Positions 26,211-35,171 of a stretch of 64,000 bases of DNA are shown one piece after another. A program made the translations under genes and the position numbers. Below the pieces are notes generated by a model that was not told the DNA's origin, made no database searches, and saw nothing but the letters and a program-made list of their open reading frames with translations. The stretch is taken from positions 1,178,001 to 1,242,000 of the forward strand of contig CANMTD010000001.1 of NCBI GenBank assembly GCA_947500775.1, given 5' to 3'. The stretch comes from an uncultured Paracoccaceae bacterium. Lineage in GTDB: Bacteria > Pseudomonadota > Alphaproteobacteria > Rhodobacterales > Rhodobacteraceae. Every line of letters starts with the position of its first letter. Position 1 is the stretch's first letter.

Positions 26211-26384
26211 TTTCCGACCTGATTCACTTGTAAAGGCGTCCCGATTGGGCGCGCCCTGCTTGATTAGCAGCCCGACAGGGCCGCAAACTGTTTAATATTG
26301 CGTGCTTAGAGAGGGAAATATTGACGAAAAATTGTCATGTTTTCATCAGGTTGTGTCGATTTTGGGCAGGCTGCAAAATGCCCT

Positions 26385-26879
26385 TTAACCCGATACGTGA
26401 CCTTTAGGGCAGGTCTGCAATTCCATCCGAAAATTGGTGATGGCCACCCCATTTCGGATAACGCTTTGTCTTGCAAAGGTTTTCCAGCCTTTTTTGGTGA
26501 AAAACCGCCGTGCCAGATGACTGGCTTCGGTGCTTAGTATTTCTGCCTTAATTGTCTCTGAAATATTCAAAATTTCTGCGTATAATGCGTCCGAAACACC
26601 GCAGCCCATGTATTCGGGGGCGACATAGGCAAAATCCAGATAGCCATCTTGTCCCAATGTCATAAAGCCGATGATCTGCCGGTTCTGGGTGGCAACAACT
26701 GTATTTTGGGAAAGCAATCGCTGTTCCCATTCCGGTCCGGCCTGTTGCGATGGCGCCCAGGCCGCGCGTTCCTCGGCCGAATAAAACGCCTGCGCGCCCT
26801 GATGTACCGCATCGTGAAATACGGCATAACATCCCGGGCCGTCGCCGGGGCGGGCGGGGCGTAACGCAACCGGGGTCAT
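26385..26879 (-). CDS. GNAT family N-acetyltransferase
   Basis: A 164-residue GNAT protein: VALRPARPGDGPGCYAVFHDAV at the N terminus, then GFMTLGQDGYLDFAYVAPEYMGCGVSDALY, where the acetyl-CoA loop (Q/R-x-x-G-x-G/A) is in the divergent form MGCGVSD. The C-terminal AEILSTEASHLARRFFTKKGWK is typical. Its ATG overlaps the kynureninase stop (ATGA), so the two are translationally coupled. The substrate is unknown; an acyl acceptor related to kynurenine metabolism is only a guess. Confidence 0.82.
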   Translation of the reverse strand: MTPVALRPARPGDGPGCYAVFHDAVHQGAQAFYSAEERAAWAPSQQAGPEWEQRLLSQNTVVATQNRQIIGFMTLGQDGYLDFAYVAPEYMGCGVSDALYAEILNISETIKAEILSTEASHLARRFFTKKGWKTFARQSVIRNGVAITNFRMELQTCPKGHVSG

Positions 26880-28069
26880 GTGACCGCGGACCTGATTTTA
26901 TAGGCGGGGGTATCCCACAGGCGGTTGGTCATGACATCTTCAAGAATTTCGGCGGCGCGTTGGATATCATCCGCCCCGATATAGAGCGGCGTGATGCCGA
27001 AGCGCAGGATGTCGGGCGCGCGGAAATCGCCGATCACCCCGCGCGCAATCAGCGCCTGCATCACCGCATAGCCGTCGGCAAAGCGGAACGACACCTGACT
27101 GCCGCGCTGTTGCGGATCGGTGGGCGAGGCCAGCGTCAGCTGCGGGCAGCGCCGGGTAACTTCGGCAATGAACAGTTCGGACAGTTCAATGGACCGGTCG
27201 CGCAGGTCCTGCATATCGACGCTTTCCCAGACGTCCAGCGCGGCCTCTAACGCGGCCATCTGCAGAACCGGCGGGGTGCCGACGCGCATCCGTTCAATGC
27301 CTGCACCGGGGCGATAGTCGGGATCAAAGGCAAAAGGGGCGGCATGGCCCAGCCAGCCCGACAGGGCCGGGCGCACCTGATCCGCCAGGTCCGGCGCGAC
27401 ATAGATGAAGGCGGGGCCGCCGGGCCCCGAATTGAGATATTTATAGGTGCAGCCCACGGCAAAATCGGCCTGTGCCGCCAGAACGTCCATCGGCAGGGCG
27501 CCCGCCGAATGCGCCAGATCCCAGATCACCAGCGCGCCCACCGCATGGGCCGCGCGGATCAGCGCCGCCATGTCGTGTTTGCGCCCGGTCCGGTAATCGA
27601 CCTCGGTCAGCATCAGCACCGCGACCTCGTCGCTTAGATGGGCGGCCACCTGATCGGGGGCCACGGTGACCAGCCGGTGATCCTGATCCAGCCCCGCGAT
27701 CAGCCCTTCGGCCATATACAGATCGGACGGGAAATTTCCGGTGTCGCTGAGGATGACCTTGCGCCCGGGCCGCATCTGCAGGGCCGAGGCCAGCGCCTGA
27801 TAGACCTTGATTGACAGGGTGTCGCCCAGAACGACACTGCCTGCGGGCGCGCCGATCAGCGCGCCGATCCGGTCGCCCAGCCGCCGGGGCTGATCCATCC
27901 AGCCCGCCTTGTTCCAGCCGGTGATCAGCATCTGCCCCCATTCGTCCTGCACACAAGCCGCCACCCGCGCCTGTGCGGCCTTTGGCAGCGGGCCCAGCGA
28001 ATTACCGTCCAGATAGATCACCCCGTCAGGCAGGTGGAACAATGCCTTGGTGGCCTGAAAATCGGTCAT
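26876..28069 (-). CDS. kynU: Kynureninase
   Basis: A 397-residue PLP enzyme. YLDGNSLGPLPKAA near residue 20, GWNKAGWMDQPRRLGDRIG and the PLP lysine Lys210 in CTYKYLNSGPGGPAF identify kynureninase, which splits kynurenine to anthranilate and alanine. The rest of the tryptophan-degradation set (tryptophan dioxygenase, formamidase) is not in the window. A GNAT gene is coupled downstream. Confidence 0.93.
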   Translation of the reverse strand: MTDFQATKALFHLPDGVIYLDGNSLGPLPKAAQARVAACVQDEWGQMLITGWNKAGWMDQPRRLGDRIGALIGAPAGSVVLGDTLSIKVYQALASALQMRPGRKVILSDTGNFPSDLYMAEGLIAGLDQDHRLVTVAPDQVAAHLSDEVAVLMLTEVDYRTGRKHDMAALIRAAHAVGALVIWDLAHSAGALPMDVLAAQADFAVGCTYKYLNSGPGGPAFIYVAPDLADQVRPALSGWLGHAAPFAFDPDYRPGAGIERMRVGTPPVLQMAALEAALDVWESVDMQDLRDRSIELSELFIAEVTRRCPQLTLASPTDPQQRGSQVSFRFADGYAVMQALIARGVIGDFRAPDILRFGITPLYIGADDIQRAAEILEDVMTNRLWDTPAYKIRSAVT

Positions 28070-28452
28070 TTGCTGTCCTATGGGGTGACGTGTTGCGGCG
28101 TCAGGCTAGCGCGAAATCGGCAGGGTGCAATCCCGTTCGCAACTATATGTCGCACATATCCTTGGTCGGGCTTGCCCGCCGGGCTGATTTGCGTCACCGG
28201 CTATGTGGATGAGGGGGCTTTGATCGTCACGGCCTTGTTTCAAAGGGGTTATATCGCTGTCCGCAACCGGAATATGCGTGGTCAGCCTTGCCTCAGATTG
28301 CACAAAACCTGTGCGTAGGACCCCATAACGCTGCGGTGTTAAGGGGGTATGATGGGCTCTCATGCTTGTGAAATGTTCTGCCACAATGCTAAGGAAACCC
28401 AGCCCAAACTTGCTGTTTTGGGTGGAGGGGCGACAAAACGAGGGATGAGAGA
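28070..28452. other. Divergent intergenic region between kynU and pntA
   Basis: About 380 bases with no credible gene. It separates the kynU promoter (minus) from the pntA promoter (plus). A possible pnt promoter is TTGTGA (28364-28369) with CTAAGG 17 bases on, which is weak. The end carries AGGGATGAGAGA before the pntA start. Confidence 0.5.
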
Positions 28453-30024
28453 TTGAAAATCGGGGCACCAAGGGAAGTTTTTGAAGGCGAGGCGCGCGTC
28501 GCCATGACGCCGGATTCTGCCCGTCAGCTGCAAAAGCTGGGGTACGACTGTGCGATAGAAACCGGCGCCGGAGCCGCGGCGGGGTTCTCGGATGCGACCT
28601 ATAAAGAGGCCGGCGTCGAGATCGTCAAAACCGCAGCCGCGCTGTGGAAATCAAGCGACATCGTCGCCAAGGTACGTCAGCCCGATGCGACCGAGCTGAA
28701 ACGGCTGACCGAAGGCAAGACGCTGATTTCGTTTTTCAATCCGGCCGGGAATGAAAAGGGAATGGAGGCCGCCAAGGCCAAGGGCGCCAATGTGATCGCC
28801 ATGGAAATGGTGCCGCGTATTTCCCGCGCCCAGAAAATGGACGCGCTGTCGTCGATGGCCAATATCGCGGGCTACCGCGCGGTGATCGAGGCGGGCAACA
28901 ACTTTGGCCGCTTCTTTACCGGACAGATCACGGCCGCCGGCAAAGTGCCGCCCGCCAAGGTTCTGGTTGTGGGTGCGGGCGTGGCCGGTTTGGCCGCGAT
29001 CGGCACCTCGACCTCGCTGGGTGCGATCACCTATGCGTTCGACGTGCGGCCCGAAGTGGCCGAACAGGTTGAATCCATGGGCGCCGAATTCGTCTATCTG
29101 GATTTTGAAGAAGAACAGACCGATGGCGCCGCCACCGGCGGTTATGCCAGCGTGTCCAGCCCCGAATTCCGCGAAGCACAGCTTGCCAAGTTCCGCGAAC
29201 TGGCGCCCGAGATGGACATCGTGATCACCACCGCGCTGATTCCCAACCGCGAGGCACCCGAGCTGTGGACCGAGGATATGGTCAAGGCGATGAAGCCCGG
29301 CTCGGTCATTGTTGATCTGGCGGCGGAAAAGGGCGGCAACTGCAAGCTGACCGTGGCCGACGAAAAGATCGTGACCGACAATGGCGTGACCATCATCGGC
29401 TATACCGATTTCCCATCCCGGATGGCGGCGCAGGCGTCCACGCTTTACGCCACCAACATCCGTCACATGATGGCCGATCTGACCCCTGAAAAGGACGGCC
29501 AGATCAACCACGACATGGAAGACGACGTGATCCGCGGCGCGACCGTGACCTTTGACCACGAAATCACCTTCCCGCCGCCACCGCCCAAGGTGCAGGCCAT
29601 CGCGGCCAAACCGAAAGAGGTGGTGCCCGAACTGACGCCCGAAGAAAAACGCGCCGCCGAGGTGGCCGCGTTCAAGGCGCAGACCAAGCAGCAGGTGACC
29701 CTGCTGGCCGTGGGGGCTGCATTGTTGCTGGGTGTGGGGCTGGTGGCCCCGGCCAGCTTCATGCAGCATTTCATCGTGTTCGTGCTGGCGGTCTTTGTCG
29801 GGTTCCAGGTGATCTGGAACGTCAGCCACAGCCTGCACACGCCGCTGATGGCGGTGACCAACGCGATCTCGTCGATCATCATTCTGGGGGCGCTGATGCA
29901 GATCGGATCAGGGTCTTTCCTGGTGATCCTGCTTGCCGCAGTGTCCACTTTCATGGCCGGGATCAACATCTTTGGCGGCTTCCTCGTGACCCGGCGCATG
30001 CTCGCCATGTTCCAGAAATCGTAA
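28453..30024 (+). CDS. pntA: NAD(P) transhydrogenase subunit alpha
   Basis: A 523-residue single-chain alpha subunit. The N-terminal NAD(H)-binding domain starts [20 protein letters not shown] and has the Rossmann motif [15 protein letters not shown] and the [21 protein letters not shown] segment. The C-terminal 130 residues contain four predicted membrane helices. With PntB it couples hydride transfer between NADH and NADP+ to proton movement. The start is TTG at 28453, supported by the conserved N terminus and the AGGGATGAGAG site; no ATG fits. Confidence 0.95.
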   Translation: MKIGAPREVFEGEARVAMTPDSARQLQKLGYDCAIETGAGAAAGFSDATYKEAGVEIVKTAAALWKSSDIVAKVRQPDATELKRLTEGKTLISFFNPAGNEKGMEAAKAKGANVIAMEMVPRISRAQKMDALSSMANIAGYRAVIEAGNNFGRFFTGQITAAGKVPPAKVLVVGAGVAGLAAIGTSTSLGAITYAFDVRPEVAEQVESMGAEFVYLDFEEEQTDGAATGGYASVSSPEFREAQLAKFRELAPEMDIVITTALIPNREAPELWTEDMVKAMKPGSVIVDLAAEKGGNCKLTVADEKIVTDNGVTIIGYTDFPSRMAAQASTLYATNIRHMMADLTPEKDGQINHDMEDDVIRGATVTFDHEITFPPPPPKVQAIAAKPKEVVPELTPEEKRAAEVAAFKAQTKQQVTLLAVGAALLLGVGLVAPASFMQHFIVFVLAVFVGFQVIWNVSHSLHTPLMAVTNAISSIIILGALMQIGSGSFLVILLAAVSTFMAGINIFGGFLVTRRMLAMFQKS

Positions 30025-30037
30025 GGAGTAGAGGATT

Positions 30038-31471
30038 ATGGATTTCGGATTTACGACAGCGGCCTATGTGGTCGCGGCGGTCCTCTTCATCCTGAGCTTG
30101 GGTGGCCTTTCCGGACAGGAAAGCGCCAAGCGCGCGGTCTGGTACGGCATTGTCGGCATGGGCCTTGCGGTCTTGGCCACGCTGATCGGGCCTGGGTCGG
30201 GCCTGTGGCTTCTGTCGATCCTGCTGATCGCGGGCGGCGGGGCCATCGGATATGTGGTCGCGCAGCGCGTCCAGATGACCGAGATGCCACAGCTTGTGGC
30301 GGCGATGCACAGCCTCGTCGGTCTGGCGGCGGTCTTCGTGGGCTATAACGCCCATATCGAACTGGGCCGGGTTCTGGCGATGGATGACACCGCCCGTCAC
30401 GGGTTGGAAGGCTTTGCCGCCCTGCTGGCGCATAAAACCCCGGTTGAGGTTGCGATCCTGCGGGTCGAGCTGTTCCTTGGCGTCTTTATCGGGGCCGTGA
30501 CCTTCACCGGGTCGGTCATTGCCTATGGCAAGCTGGCGGGCAAGGTATCCTCGGCGGCGGAAAAGCTGCCGGGCGGTCATATGCTGAACGCGGGTGCTGC
30601 GGCGATTTCGGTGCTGTGCCTGATCTGGTACTTCAACACCGGCGGGTTCCTTCCGCTGTTCGTGATGACCTTGGCCGCGCTGTTCATCGGCTACCATCTG
30701 ATCATGGGCATTGGCGGTGCCGACATGCCGGTGGTGGTGTCGATGCTGAACAGCTATTCCGGCTGGGCGGCGGCGGCCATCGGTTTCAGCCTTGGCAACG
30801 ACCTGCTGATCGTGGTGGGGGCTCTGGTCGGCTCCTCCGGTGCGATCCTGTCCTACATCATGTGCAAGGCGATGAACCGTTCGTTCATCAGCGTGATCCT
30901 GGGCGGGTTTGGCGGCAGTGCTGGCCCCGCGATGGAGATCGACGGCGAACAGATCGCAATCGACGCTGACGGCGTTGCCGCAGCCCTGGAAGACGCCGAC
31001 AGTGTGGTCATCATCCCGGGCTACGGCATGGCGGTGGCACAGGCACAGCAGAACGTGGCCGAACTGACCCGCCGTCTGCGCGCCAAGGGCAAGAACGTGC
31101 GTTTCGCGATCCACCCGGTTGCGGGGCGTCTGCCCGGCCACATGAACGTGCTGCTGGCCGAGGCCAAGGTGCCTTACGACATCGTGCTGGAAATGGATGA
31201 GATCAACGATGACTTCCCCGATACAGACGTCGCCATCGTGATCGGCTCCAACGACATCGTGAACCCGGCAGCGCAAGAAGACCCCAACAGCCCCATCGCC
31301 GGTATGCCGGTTCTGGAATGTTGGAAGGCGAAACAGGTCTTCGTGTCCAAACGCGGGCAGGGGACTGGATACTCTGGCATCGAAAATCCGCTGTTCTATA
31401 AGGAAAACACGCGGATGTTCTATGGCGATGCCAAGGCCAGCCTGGACAAGCTGCTGACGATGATCGAATAA
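30038..31471 (+). CDS. pntB: NAD(P) transhydrogenase subunit beta
   Basis: A 477-residue beta subunit with an N-terminal set of membrane helices (about residues 1-260) and a C-terminal NADP(H)-binding domain ([54 protein letters not shown] and later [11 protein letters not shown]). It starts 13 bases after pntA with a GTAAGGAGT site. It provides the proton channel and NADP(H) domain of the transhydrogenase. Confidence 0.96.
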   Translation: MDFGFTTAAYVVAAVLFILSLGGLSGQESAKRAVWYGIVGMGLAVLATLIGPGSGLWLLSILLIAGGGAIGYVVAQRVQMTEMPQLVAAMHSLVGLAAVFVGYNAHIELGRVLAMDDTARHGLEGFAALLAHKTPVEVAILRVELFLGVFIGAVTFTGSVIAYGKLAGKVSSAAEKLPGGHMLNAGAAAISVLCLIWYFNTGGFLPLFVMTLAALFIGYHLIMGIGGADMPVVVSMLNSYSGWAAAAIGFSLGNDLLIVVGALVGSSGAILSYIMCKAMNRSFISVILGGFGGSAGPAMEIDGEQIAIDADGVAAALEDADSVVIIPGYGMAVAQAQQNVAELTRRLRAKGKNVRFAIHPVAGRLPGHMNVLLAEAKVPYDIVLEMDEINDDFPDTDVAIVIGSNDIVNPAAQEDPNSPIAGMPVLECWKAKQVFVSKRGQGTGYSGIENPLFYKENTRMFYGDAKASLDKLLTMIE

Positions 31472-31489
31472 GCCTGACACAAAAAAGCG

Positions 31490-31520
31490 AAGCCCTGCAC
31501 AAGTTGCGGGGCTTTGTTTT
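31490..31520 (+). terminator. Rho-independent terminator after pntAB
   Basis: A 10-bp stem AAGCCCTGCA / TGCGGGGCTT with one G-T pair and a five-base loop is followed by TGTTTT, 18 bases after the pntB stop. Confidence 0.85.
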
Positions 31521-31552
31521 ATCAAGGGAATCGGCACATCCCTTATTTGCGC

Positions 31553-31693
31553 CGCGCTTGCGCGCGTCGCGGTGCCTCCGGCGGGAGTATTTGTGCCAAA
31601 AAGAAGCAACGGTTTCTTTTTGGCACAAATACTCTCTGCGCGAAGCGCAAATTGCACGTAGTGCACAATAGAAATGTGCGCGCCTTGGCGCGC
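31553..31693. repeat. Cluster of five hairpins, including a perfect 21-bp inverted repeat
   Basis: Consecutive dyads are CGCGC/GCGCG (31553-31564), a 21-bp perfect inverted repeat with arms 31585-31605 and 31614-31634 around GCAACGGT, TGCGC/GCGCA (31637-31649), TGCAC/GTGCA (31653-31665) and GCGCGCC/GGCGCGC (31678-31693). The left edge of the main hairpin, CCTCCGGCGGGAGTATTTG, resembles a recurring intergenic motif of Rhodobacterales genomes as I remember them. No transposase is present. It lies between the pntB terminator and the erpA stop and may be a REP-like or bidirectional-terminator element. Confidence 0.8.
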
Positions 31694-31723
31694 TCAATAA
31701 GATCAGACTTTGAAAAGTTCGAC

Positions 31724-32053
31724 CTACATCGAAAAGCTGGTGCCGCAGCCGCAGGAACTGGTGGCGTTCGGATTGTCGATCACGAAACGGGCGCCGATCA
31801 GCTCTTCGGTGAAATCGATCACCGCGTTTGCAAGGAACGGCAGCGATACGGAATCGACCACGACGACCTCGCCCGCGCCTTCCAGTTTCAGGTCATCCTC
31901 GGCGACCGTGTCCAGTTTGATCTCATACTGAAACCCCGAACAGCCGCCGCCCTCGACCGCTATGCGCAGGGCCTTGCCCTCGGCACTGGCGCCGATTTCG
32001 GCCAGCCGGGCAAAGGCGCGGTCGGTTACTTTGGGGGGCAGGGTCAGTTCCAT
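31724..32053 (-). CDS. erpA: A-type iron-sulfur carrier (ErpA/IscA family)
   Basis: A 109-residue HesB/IscA-type protein. The three cluster cysteines are in GGGCSGFQYEI and the C-terminal SSCGCGTSF. The family delivers [2Fe-2S] or [4Fe-4S] clusters to target enzymes. The ErpA subtype is inferred from a stand-alone position beside dgt; IscA or SufA cannot be excluded. Divergent from dgt, with a 77-base shared promoter region. Confidence 0.85.
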   Translation of the reverse strand: MELTLPPKVTDRAFARLAEIGASAEGKALRIAVEGGGCSGFQYEIKLDTVAEDDLKLEGAGEVVVVDSVSLPFLANAVIDFTEELIGARFVIDNPNATSSCGCGTSFSM

Positions 32054-32130
32054 CGGGATATTCCCATATCAAATCCGTCTTGACTGACATATATGGTCGC
32101 AACAGACACGCGACAAGCTTGAGGAACATC

Positions 32131-33279
32131 ATGCTGGCGAAATATGCCTGCGATCCGGCCCAGACGCGGGGGCGGTTGCACCCTGAACCCGAAAGCGCGT
32201 TCCGGTCCTGTTATCAGCGGGATCGGGACCGGATCATCCATTGTTCGGCGTTTCGGCGGCTGAAGCACAAGACACAGGTGTTTGTCGAACATGAGGGTGA
32301 TTTTTACCGCACCCGGCTGACCCATTCGATCGAGGTCGCGCAGGTGGCGCGCACCCTGTCGGGCGTTCTGAACCTGAACGGTGAACTGACCGAGGCAGTG
32401 GCGCTGGCTCATGATCTGGGCCACACGCCCTTTGGCCATACCGGCGAGGATGCGCTGTCGGAACTGATGGCGCCTTACGGCGGCTTTGACCACAATGCGC
32501 AGGCGATCCGGATCGTGACCTCGCTGGAACGGCATTACGCGGAATTCGATGGGCTGAACCTGACGTGGGACACGCTGGAAGGTCTGGCCAAACACAACGG
32601 GCCGGTGACCGGCGATCTGCCTTACGCGCTGGCCGACTACAATGCGCTGCATGATCTGGAGCTGTCGACCCACGCCAGCGCCGAGGCGCAGGTGGCGGCC
32701 CTGGCCGATGACATCGCCTATAACCACCACGACATCCACGACGGGCTGCGCGCGCAACTGTTCACGCAGGAAGAGGTCGGGGAACTGCCGATCCTGCGCG
32801 ATTGTTTTGCCGAGGTGGACCGCATCTATCCCGACATCGACCGCTATCGCCGCCGGCACGAAGCGTTGCGGCGGTTCTTTGGCGTGATGGTCGAGGATGT
32901 GATCGCCGAAACCCGGCGGCGGCTGGCCGCGCTGGACCCGCAGTCGGTCACCGATATCCGCATGGCGGGGCAGCCGGTGGTGCGGTTTACCGATGCGATC
33001 TGGGCCGACCTGAAGGTGCTGCGCCGGTTCATGTTCGACCGGATGTACCGCGCGCCCTCGGTCATGGTGGTGCGCCGCGAGGTGACCAAGGTGGTGATGG
33101 AATTGTTCCCCCATTATCTGGCGCATCCCGATCTGTTGCCGCCGCGGTGGCAGGTGGATGTGGCGCGTGCCGGGGATGACAAGGTGGCGTTGGCGCGGGT
33201 GGTGTCGGATTATGTATCGGGCATGACCGACCGATACGCCATTGAAATACATTCAGAACTTCTGGGTAACGACAGTTGA
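32131..33279 (+). CDS. dgt: dGTP triphosphohydrolase-like protein
   Basis: A 382-residue HD-domain protein. The HD motifs are RLTHSIEVAQVAR (His) and ALAHDLGHTPFGHTGE (His-Asp), and the N-terminal QRDRDRIIHCSAFRRLKHKTQV is typical of the deoxyguanosinetriphosphate triphosphohydrolase-like group 2. These enzymes hydrolyse dNTPs to nucleoside and triphosphate. The start at 32131 has a GAGGA site at 32121; an in-frame ATG at 32080 lies in the erpA promoter region. Confidence 0.92.
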   Translation: MLAKYACDPAQTRGRLHPEPESAFRSCYQRDRDRIIHCSAFRRLKHKTQVFVEHEGDFYRTRLTHSIEVAQVARTLSGVLNLNGELTEAVALAHDLGHTPFGHTGEDALSELMAPYGGFDHNAQAIRIVTSLERHYAEFDGLNLTWDTLEGLAKHNGPVTGDLPYALADYNALHDLELSTHASAEAQVAALADDIAYNHHDIHDGLRAQLFTQEEVGELPILRDCFAEVDRIYPDIDRYRRRHEALRRFFGVMVEDVIAETRRRLAALDPQSVTDIRMAGQPVVRFTDAIWADLKVLRRFMFDRMYRAPSVMVVRREVTKVVMELFPHYLAHPDLLPPRWQVDVARAGDDKVALARVVSDYVSGMTDRYAIEIHSELLGNDS

Positions 33280-33289
33280 GGGGTAGGTA

Positions 33290-35119
33290 ATGAGTTTGGC
33301 AGCAGATGGCGCGATGACGCCGGTGATGGCGTTCGCCCTGATCGGCGCGCTGGGGGTTGGGTCGCAGTGGCTGGCGTGGCGGCTGCGGTTGCCCGCGATT
33401 GTGGTGATGCTGCTGGCCGGGTTGGTGATCGGCCCGGTGACGGGGGTCTTTGACCCGTCGCGCGATATCGGCACGCTGTTGGGGCCGATGGTGTCGATTG
33501 CGGTGGCGATCATCCTGTTCGAAGGCGGGCTGACGCTGGATTTGCATTCGCTGCGCGATGCGGCGGTGGGGGTGCGGCGGCTGGTGATTGTCGGTGCGCC
33601 GCTGGGCTGGCTGCTGTCGGCGCTGGCGCTGCATTTCGTGGCTGGCTTGGGCTGGGCTGCGTCGACCGTCTTTGGCGGGATCATGATCGTGACCGGCCCC
33701 ACGGTGATCGCACCTTTGTTGCGGCAGGCCCGGCTGGCCCGCCGCCCGGGGCAGTTGCTGCAGTGGGAGGCGATCGTGAACGACCCCATAGGGGCGCTGG
33801 CGGCGGTGCTGGCGTTCGAGGTGGTGATCGTTCTGAACGCCGGCGTTTCAGCGCCCGAGGCCGCCCGCGACATGGTGGTCGGCGTTGTCTTTGCCGCGGT
33901 TGCCGGGTTGCTGGCGGGCTGGGGGCTGTCGGCGGCGTTCCGGCGGGCCTGGGTGCCCGAATACATGAAGGTGCCGGTGCTGTTCACCACGTTGCTGGGG
34001 ACCTTTGCGGTCAGCGACCATATCCTGCATGAAAGCGGGCTGCTGGCGGTCACCGTCATGGGTGTCTTCATCGCCAATGCCAACCTGCCCAGCTATACCG
34101 AGCTGCGCCGGTTCAAGGAACACGCCACCGTATTGCTGGTCTCGGGGGTGTTCATCCTGTTGGCGGCCAATCTGGAATTCGCGGCGCTGGCGCGGCTGGA
34201 CTGGCGGGCGGCGGCCTTTGTGATCGTGGTGATCCTGATCGCACGCCCCGCGACGGTGATGACAGCGCTGGCCTTCAGCCCGGTGCCGATGCGCGAACGC
34301 CTGCTGGTGGCCTTTACCGGGCCGCGCGGGGTGGTTCTGGTCGCGGTTGCGGGGCTGTTTGGCGACCGCTTGGCCGGGCTGGGGATCGCTGATGGCGCGC
34401 AGATCGGGCCGCTGGCTTTTGTTCTGGTGGCCACAACCGTCGTCCTGCACGGTTTCACCCTGACACCCGTGGCCCGCGCGCTGGGTCTGGCCGGGGGCGA
34501 GGTGCCGGGCGTTCTGATCGTGGGTGGGTCGCGCTGGGCCACCGATCTGGCCCAGGCCCTGCAAAAGATCGAGGTGCCGGTGCTGATCGCGGATGCCAAT
34601 ATCACCCGGCTGCGCACACCGCGCGATGCGGGTGTTCCGGTGTTCTATGGCGATATCCTGTCCGAGGCCGCCGAACACGGGGTCGAGATCATGAGCTATG
34701 GCAAGATCATCGCCGCCACCGACAATGACGCCTATAACACGCTGGTGGCCACCGATCTGGCGCCGGAATTCGGCCGCGACAATGTCTGCCAGCTGAAACG
34801 CGCCAAACAGCACAGCGCGCGCCATTCGCTGCCCGCCACGCTGGGCGGGCGGGTGATTGGCGGCGGTCAGGGCTATTTTGAAATGAACCGGCTGGTCGCC
34901 GAAGGCTGGACCTTTCGCGCCACCCGGATCAGTGCGGAATTCACGCTGGAAAACTGGACCGAAACCCACCCCGAAGGCATCATTCTGGCACAACTGTCCG
35001 AGGCGGGCGGATTGCGCCTGATCTGCGAAAGCGACAGCCCGCGTGCCGGTCCCGGTGCCCGGGTGGTGGCGATGGTGCCGCCCGAAAGCAACGGGCAGGA
35101 GCGTGCCACAGGGCATTGA
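33290..35119 (+). CDS. CPA1-type cation:proton antiporter with nucleotide-binding tail
   Basis: A 609-residue protein. Residues about 8-400 form a dozen membrane helices of the Na+/H+ exchanger domain, with IILFEGGLTLDLHSLR, IVTGPTVIAPLLRQ and the ion-site region WEAIVNDPIGALAAVLAF. The C-terminal 200 residues hold a Rossmann-like TrkA-N/RCK-type region (GVLIVGGSRWATDLAQAL, then VPVFYGDILSEAA and IIAATDNDAYNTLVATDLA). This suggests nucleotide-controlled exchange at the inner membrane. The gene follows dgt by 10 bases. The ion (Na+ or K+) is not decidable. Confidence 0.87.
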   Translation: MSLAADGAMTPVMAFALIGALGVGSQWLAWRLRLPAIVVMLLAGLVIGPVTGVFDPSRDIGTLLGPMVSIAVAIILFEGGLTLDLHSLRDAAVGVRRLVIVGAPLGWLLSALALHFVAGLGWAASTVFGGIMIVTGPTVIAPLLRQARLARRPGQLLQWEAIVNDPIGALAAVLAFEVVIVLNAGVSAPEAARDMVVGVVFAAVAGLLAGWGLSAAFRRAWVPEYMKVPVLFTTLLGTFAVSDHILHESGLLAVTVMGVFIANANLPSYTELRRFKEHATVLLVSGVFILLAANLEFAALARLDWRAAAFVIVVILIARPATVMTALAFSPVPMRERLLVAFTGPRGVVLVAVAGLFGDRLAGLGIADGAQIGPLAFVLVATTVVLHGFTLTPVARALGLAGGEVPGVLIVGGSRWATDLAQALQKIEVPVLIADANITRLRTPRDAGVPVFYGDILSEAAEHGVEIMSYGKIIAATDNDAYNTLVATDLAPEFGRDNVCQLKRAKQHSARHSLPATLGGRVIGGGQGYFEMNRLVAEGWTFRATRISAEFTLENWTETHPEGIILAQLSEAGGLRLICESDSPRAGPGARVVAMVPPESNGQERATGH

Positions 35120-35171
35120 CGCCCGGTTTGCCCGTGGTAAACCGCCCCTGACCTAGACGGATGGCCGAAAA

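Noticed and set aside
26321-26336. TTGACGAAAAATTGTCA-like half palindrome upstream of the RTX gene
   Set aside because: Only the four-base ends pair; too weak to claim a link with the pxp/dct palindrome.
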